Shown here: in pieces, positions 60,688 through 64,000 of the stretch
Layout of the letters: each line of letters opens with the position of its first letter
Position numbering within the stretch: the stretch's first letter is position 1
Assembly (NCBI GenBank): GCA_964561605.1
Contig: CAZLQD010000053.1
Location: 141,379-205,378 of the forward strand
From: JALUZX01 sp964561605
GTDB taxonomy: Bacteria; Planctomycetota; UBA1135; JALUZX01
Direction: 5' to 3'
DNA: 64,000 nt
Made by a program: the position numbers and the translations under genes
The notes under the pieces: generated by a model
The model's input: only the letters and a program-made list of their open reading frames with translations
The model's database searches: none
Told to the model about the DNA's origin: nothing

Positions 60688-61495
60688 AGGGGCCGGGCCC
60701 CCCGGGCCTGGATCCGAAAAGACGGGCGGCGTTGGCCCAGGCGGCCTCCGCCGCCCGTATCGGTGATACGCCCTTGATCTCGGCGATTCGCTGGACCGTC
60801 ACTTCCAGGAGGGCGGGCTCGTTCCGCTTCCCCGGAACCGGTCCCAGGACGGGGGCGTCGCTCTCCAGGAGGATGGCCTCCAGGGGAAGGGCCCGGACGA
60901 GCTTCTCCTTCTGGCGGGACCGGACCAGGCTGGGAGGAATGGAGAAGAACCAGCCTCTCTCCACCCCCTCGAGGGCGTAACGGGCCTTCCCGTCGAAGGC
61001 GTGCATCACGACCTTCCCGGCCCCCTCGGCCGCCAGGAGATCGAGGGTCCTCTTCCCGGCGCTCCTGGAATGGACCGAGAGGGGAAGGCCCGTCTCCCGG
61101 GAGAGGGCCACGAAGAGAGCCAGGACCTCCTCCTGGATCTTCCGCCCCCGGGGATCCCCTTCGATCCGGAAATCCAGGCCCACCTCCCCGATCGCCCCGA
61201 GGACCTCCCTCTTCTCCCGGATCCGGGCGGCCAGGGCCTCGGCCCGGTCCGGGCCCCCCTTGCCCGGAAAGAGGCCCAGGCAGGGGAGGAGGAAATCCTC
61301 CCGGCCCTTGCAGAGCTCCAGGACCCTCTCTCCTTCCTCTTCGTCCTCGGACATCACGAGGACGGCCTTCACCCCCACCCGAAGGGCCCGCTCCAGGACC
61401 TGGTCCAGGTCTCCGGCGAAGGCCGGATCGGCCAGGTGGCTGTGGGTGTCCGCCAGGGGCGGAAGGGCCCCTTTCTCCCTCGAATCCGGGATCAT
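60671..61495 (-). CDS. tatD: TatD-family metal-dependent DNase
   Basis: A 274-residue TIM-barrel nuclease. ATG 61495 shares the ATGA overlap with the rsmD stop. Metal ligands are in LADTHSHLADPAF, IGEVGLDF, LSVHSRSAGKRTLDL, VVMHAFDGKARYAL and ESDAPVLGP. TatD is a 3'-5' exonuclease on DNA, with roles in DNA repair or degradation, unrelated to the Tat transporter despite the name. It is not near tat genes here. Convergent end with the lamin-tail protein overlaps by 17 bases. Confidence 0.93.
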   Translation of the reverse strand: MIPDSREKGALPPLADTHSHLADPAFAGDLDQVLERALRVGVKAVLVMSEDEEEGERVLELCKGREDFLLPCLGLFPGKGGPDRAEALAARIREKREVLGAIGEVGLDFRIEGDPRGRKIQEEVLALFVALSRETGLPLSVHSRSAGKRTLDLLAAEGAGKVVMHAFDGKARYALEGVERGWFFSIPPSLVRSRQKEKLVRALPLEAILLESDAPVLGPVPGKRNEPALLEVTVQRIAEIKGVSPIRAAEAAWANAARLFGSRPGGPGPFTLRS

Positions 61496-62064
61496 GGTTC
61501 CTCCTCCAGGGAGGGCAGGAAGGCGATGGTGCTCGTCCCCCAGGTCCGGCGCCGTCCCTCCATCCCTTCCAGGGCGCCGGCCGCCTCGGGCAGGGAGGCG
61601 GGGTAATGGAAGACCAGGAGCCCCCCAGGGGCCAGCCTCCTCCTCAGGGCCAGGACCCTCTCTCTCAAGAGGAAAGGGTCGCCTCCCACCTGGGCGTAGG
61701 GGGGATCCAGGAAGACCAGGTCCGGCGGCGGCTCCTTGGGGAGGGGAGGATCCCAGGCGTCCCCCCCCACCAGGAGGGTCGTCTCTTCCTTGTCCTTTCC
61801 CAGCAAGGCCTGGAGGTTCCGCTCCAGCAGGGCCAGGACCTGCTTGTTCCGCTCCACGAAGAAGGCCTTCCCCGCCCCCCGGGACAGGGCTTCCAACCCC
61901 AGGGCGCCGCTGCCGGCGAAGAGGTCCCACACCAGGGCTCCGGGAAGGCGGGGCTGGAGGATGTTGAAGAGGGCCTCCCGGACCCGGTCCAGCATGGGCC
62001 TGGTCCCCCTTCCGGGGGGGGCCGCCACTTTCCTTCCCCGCAGATTTCCGGCGATGATTCTCAC
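61492..62064 (-). CDS. rsmD: 16S rRNA (guanine966-N2)-methyltransferase RsmD
   Basis: A 190-residue SAM enzyme. The frame is open far upstream but homology begins at GTG 62064 (VRIIAGNLRGRKVAAPPG). Motif I is VWDLFAGSGALGLEALSRGA; catalytic DPPY in LVFLDPPYAQVGGDPF; the family's GRGTRPMLDRVREALFNIL is present. It methylates G966 in 16S rRNA during 30S assembly. Coupled to tatD by ATGA. The start has only a weak GGAAAGG ribosome site. Confidence 0.94.
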   Translation of the reverse strand: MRIIAGNLRGRKVAAPPGRGTRPMLDRVREALFNILQPRLPGALVWDLFAGSGALGLEALSRGAGKAFFVERNKQVLALLERNLQALLGKDKEETTLLVGGDAWDPPLPKEPPPDLVFLDPPYAQVGGDPFLLRERVLALRRRLAPGGLLVFHYPASLPEAAGALEGMEGRRRTWGTSTIAFLPSLEEEP

Positions 62065-62173
62065 CCTGGCGTGCCTTTCCGTCCTTTCTGGGTTTTTTTT
62101 CCGGGACTCCTCCTGTCGGAGGAGGCCTGCCTGCCGAAAAATAAGACGACCACAGCCCCGGCGAGGAAACAAG

Positions 62174-64000
62174 TTGGACCCCGAAGGAAAACACCAGGAG
62201 CCCTCTTGCCCACTGGCTCTCAAAGTGGGGGGAAAGACCTTTTGTTTCCTCTCCTGGGGAACGTACGGCCTGGGGAGGAGGGAAGACCTGGAGATGGCCC
62301 TCCAGGACCTCTCCCTGGAGCCCCTCCACTGCGAGATCCACCCCTCCCCCGGGGGAATCCGCCTGGTGGACCGGAGCGGGCGGACCTTCCTGGAAGGCAG
62401 GCCGGTGGAGGAGGTGGACCTGGCCCCGGGTATGCGCCTCTCCCTGGGGGAGGTTCCCCTGGAGGCGGTCTTCCGGGAAGAGGCCCACCGGGCCTACCTG
62501 GTCCGCCCCAAGAGGCCTCCCCGCCGCCGGGCCGCTTCCGGCCCGGGCCGGAACCTCCGGCCCGCCCTGGAGAGATACTGGCGCGCCCGGGGGCCTTCCT
62601 TCTCACGGGAACTCCAAAGGAGCCTCCGTTCGGCTCCCTGGTTCTCCCTCTCCCTCCTGGGGCACCTGGCGATCCTCTTCCTCCTCTGGAACCTTCCGGT
62701 CCACAAGGGAGGATCAGCCTTTCACCGGGTGGAGACAGCCTTCCAGGCCCGCCTGGAGAACGAAGTCCCCCCCGGGCCGGCGGGCCCCTTCGAACCGGAA
62801 GAGGTGGTCTCCCCCGAGGCCCCCTCCATCCTCCCTCCCCAGCCCGAGCCTTTCGAGGAGGACCGCTTCTCCCCCGATCCCCTGGAGGATCCGGGAATCT
62901 ACCTGGGCCTGAAGGGAGGCAGCTTCACGAGGAAGGTCCTCCTGGCCGGGGGAGGGAGGTTGGGGAAGGCAGGGGGAAAGGGAAGGGGCATCCTCTCCCC
63001 CCATCTGCTGGGCACTTCCCCTTCCTTCAAGAAGAAGATCCGGGCCCTGGAAAGGACCGGGCTGGACGTGGTCCTGGTCCTGGACGCAACGGCCTCCATG
63101 ACCTTCGGCCTCCAGCTCGCCCGCTCGGCCTTCCTGGAGGTCTTTCGGGCCTTGGCCGTCCTGGTTCCCGACACCAGGATCGCCCTGGTGGTCTTCAGGG
63201 ACCCCAAGGAGGATCCTTCGGGGAAGAGGCCCGTTCCCCAGGTTCCCCTCTCCCGGAATCCCTGGGCCACCATGGATTTCCTGGAGATTCTCTCCCCGGG
63301 AGGCGGGGGAGGACCGAGAGAGTCCCTCCTCTCGGCCCTGGCCCGGGCCATCTCCCTCCTGCCCGGAAGGTCTTCCAGGAAGGCGGTGATCCTCCTGGTG
63401 GGAGACGCCCCGGGCCACCCGGAAGAGGAGAAAGACCTCCGGGCCCTGGTCACCCGTTTCCGCCAGGAGCGGGGAGGAACTCTGAACACCCTGTTCACGG
63501 GCCCTCCCCCCGAAAGAAGCCCTTTCCATGGGGAAGCCCTGGAGGAATTCCGGGAACTGGCCCGCCTGGGCGGAGGCCGGTGCGTCTCCTTGAAGAGCCT
63601 GGAGGCCACGAGCCGCTGGATCCTTGCCCTCCTCACGGGTGAAGAAGACCCCGGGAACCCGGCCAAGGTCCTGGCAAACCTGGAAGCCAGGCCCACTCCC
63701 CTTGCCAGGATCGCAAGAAGGCACCTGGCCAAAGGCGAGACCCGCTGGATCCTGGAACGCCTCTCCCGGAACCCGGTCCCCCCCGAAGTGGTCCATGAGA
63801 TCCTCCGGCGGCCCGGCCGGTCCATCCTGGAAAAGATCCTGGAGGGCCTGGACAGGAAGAAGGCCCGCCCCTTCCCCCTCCCGTCCAGACAGGCCTTCCT
63901 CTACATCCTGAAACACCTCTTCCCCTCCCTCCCCCTTACACCCGGGGAAATCCGGGAAGGCCGCCTATCCCCAGAGAAAGCAGGGAAGTACCTCCCCTCT
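62174..64000 (+). CDS. FHA-TM-VWA protein, 3' end outside window
   Basis: An open frame with no stop before 64000; 609 codons visible. The start is TTG 62174, with GAGG 7 bases upstream; no ATG precedes the domains. Residues about 18-105 look like an FHA domain (LGRREDLEMALQDLSLEPLH; RSGRTFLEG; LAPGMRLSLGEVPL), with a degenerate phosphothreonine pocket. One membrane helix follows around residue 153-177 (FSLSLLGHLAILFLLWNL). From about 295 a VWA domain begins VVLVLDATASMTF, a DxTxS MIDAS variant, with LLVGDAPGHPEEE as the Asp site. It probably senses or assembles complexes at the membrane. Related in design to the HEAT-VWA gene at 27.3 kb. Confidence 0.8.
   Translation, partial: MDPEGKHQEPSCPLALKVGGKTFCFLSWGTYGLGRREDLEMALQDLSLEPLHCEIHPSPGGIRLVDRSGRTFLEGRPVEEVDLAPGMRLSLGEVPLEAVFREEAHRAYLVRPKRPPRRRAASGPGRNLRPALERYWRARGPSFSRELQRSLRSAPWFSLSLLGHLAILFLLWNLPVHKGGSAFHRVETAFQARLENEVPPGPAGPFEPEEVVSPEAPSILPPQPEPFEEDRFSPDPLEDPGIYLGLKGGSFTRKVLLAGGGRLGKAGGKGRGILSPHLLGTSPSFKKKIRALERTGLDVVLVLDATASMTFGLQLARSAFLEVFRALAVLVPDTRIALVVFRDPKEDPSGKRPVPQVPLSRNPWATMDFLEILSPGGGGGPRESLLSALARAISLLPGRSSRKAVILLVGDAPGHPEEEKDLRALVTRFRQERGGTLNTLFTGPPPERSPFHGEALEEFRELARLGGGRCVSLKSLEATSRWILALLTGEEDPGNPAKVLANLEARPTPLARIARRHLAKGETRWILERLSRNPVPPEVVHEILRRPGRSILEKILEGLDRKKARPFPLPSRQAFLYILKHLFPSLPLTPGEIREGRLSPEKAGKYLPS

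Noticed and set aside
62107..62124. CTCCTCC-TGTC-GGAGGAG hairpin between rsmD and the FHA gene
   Set aside because: Looks like a ribosome-site sequester but lies about 50 bases from either start; not enough to call a riboswitch.
1..64000. CRISPR, insertion sequence, prophage or toxin-antitoxin content
   Set aside because: No regular direct repeats, transposase motifs, phage genes or recognisable TA pairs were found by eye.

Overview
This window comes from a very GC-rich bacterial chromosome (roughly two thirds or more G+C by eye) that is almost entirely coding. I place 54 protein genes and one tRNA on it, and no gap between genes exceeds about 250 bases. Many starts are GTG or TTG, and neighbouring genes are often fused by ATGA, GTGA or TGATG overlaps. 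The gene content suggests a Planctomycetota-like organism: a PknB-type kinase with a membrane anchor and extracytoplasmic beta-propeller, VWA proteins joined to HEAT or FHA modules, a lamin-tail secreted protein, many signal-peptide proteins of unknown function, a twelve-haem cytochrome, and a PurS-PurL fusion. That placement is inference; no rRNA or classical marker set is present. I see no insertion sequence, prophage, CRISPR array or rRNA.

Layout. 0-3.6 kb: purine synthesis (PurS-PurL fusion cut by the left edge, PurQ). 3.6-8.7 kb: a rhodanese/TauE sulfur pair, then two adjacent ChaN/TIKI-like paralogues followed by a PDZ lipoprotein. 8.7-12 kb: a glycosyltransferase coupled to an oxidoreductase-epimerase fusion. 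12-14.5 kb: a membrane-anchored twelve-haem cytochrome c. 14.6-18.9 kb: a coupled chain of polyprenyl-phosphate-type GT2, DUF2304, GT4 and transketolase. 18.9-22.7 kb: a small HEAT lipoprotein and an Endonuclease Q-UvrD helicase fusion. 22.9-27.3 kb: GT2, WecG/TagA, DUF3592, AcpS and a TPR lipoprotein. 27.3-33.8 kb: HEAT-VWA protein, AI-2E-type permease, EfpL, B12-radical SAM enzyme, metallo-hydrolase.

33.9-41 kb: DUF2203, endonuclease III, a secreted protein, thioredoxin, a DsbD-N-like membrane protein, a Cys-rich small protein, nitrilase, an extended HU protein with a good terminator, a MinD/FlhG ATPase, and tRNA-Ala(CGC) behind a near-consensus promoter. 41-49 kb: M64-type peptidase, GT39-like membrane transferase, Ser/Thr kinase, RpiA, a small secreted protein. 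49-58 kb: MurJ coupled to proline dehydrogenase, a HAD phosphatase, and the operon manA-rluB-M16 peptidase-DNA methyltransferase. 58-64 kb: secreted proteins, TatD, RsmD, and an FHA-TM-VWA gene that runs off the right edge.

Most genes are housekeeping or envelope/polysaccharide functions. Transketolase, RpiA and ManA supply sugar phosphates, and at least six glycosyltransferase-type genes plus MurJ point to heavy investment in the cell envelope. The observations I rate highest are the single-chain EndoQ-UvrD protein, the ChaN-ChaN-PDZ cassette, the twelve-haem cytochrome, and promoters placed so close to start codons that the transcripts should be leaderless.
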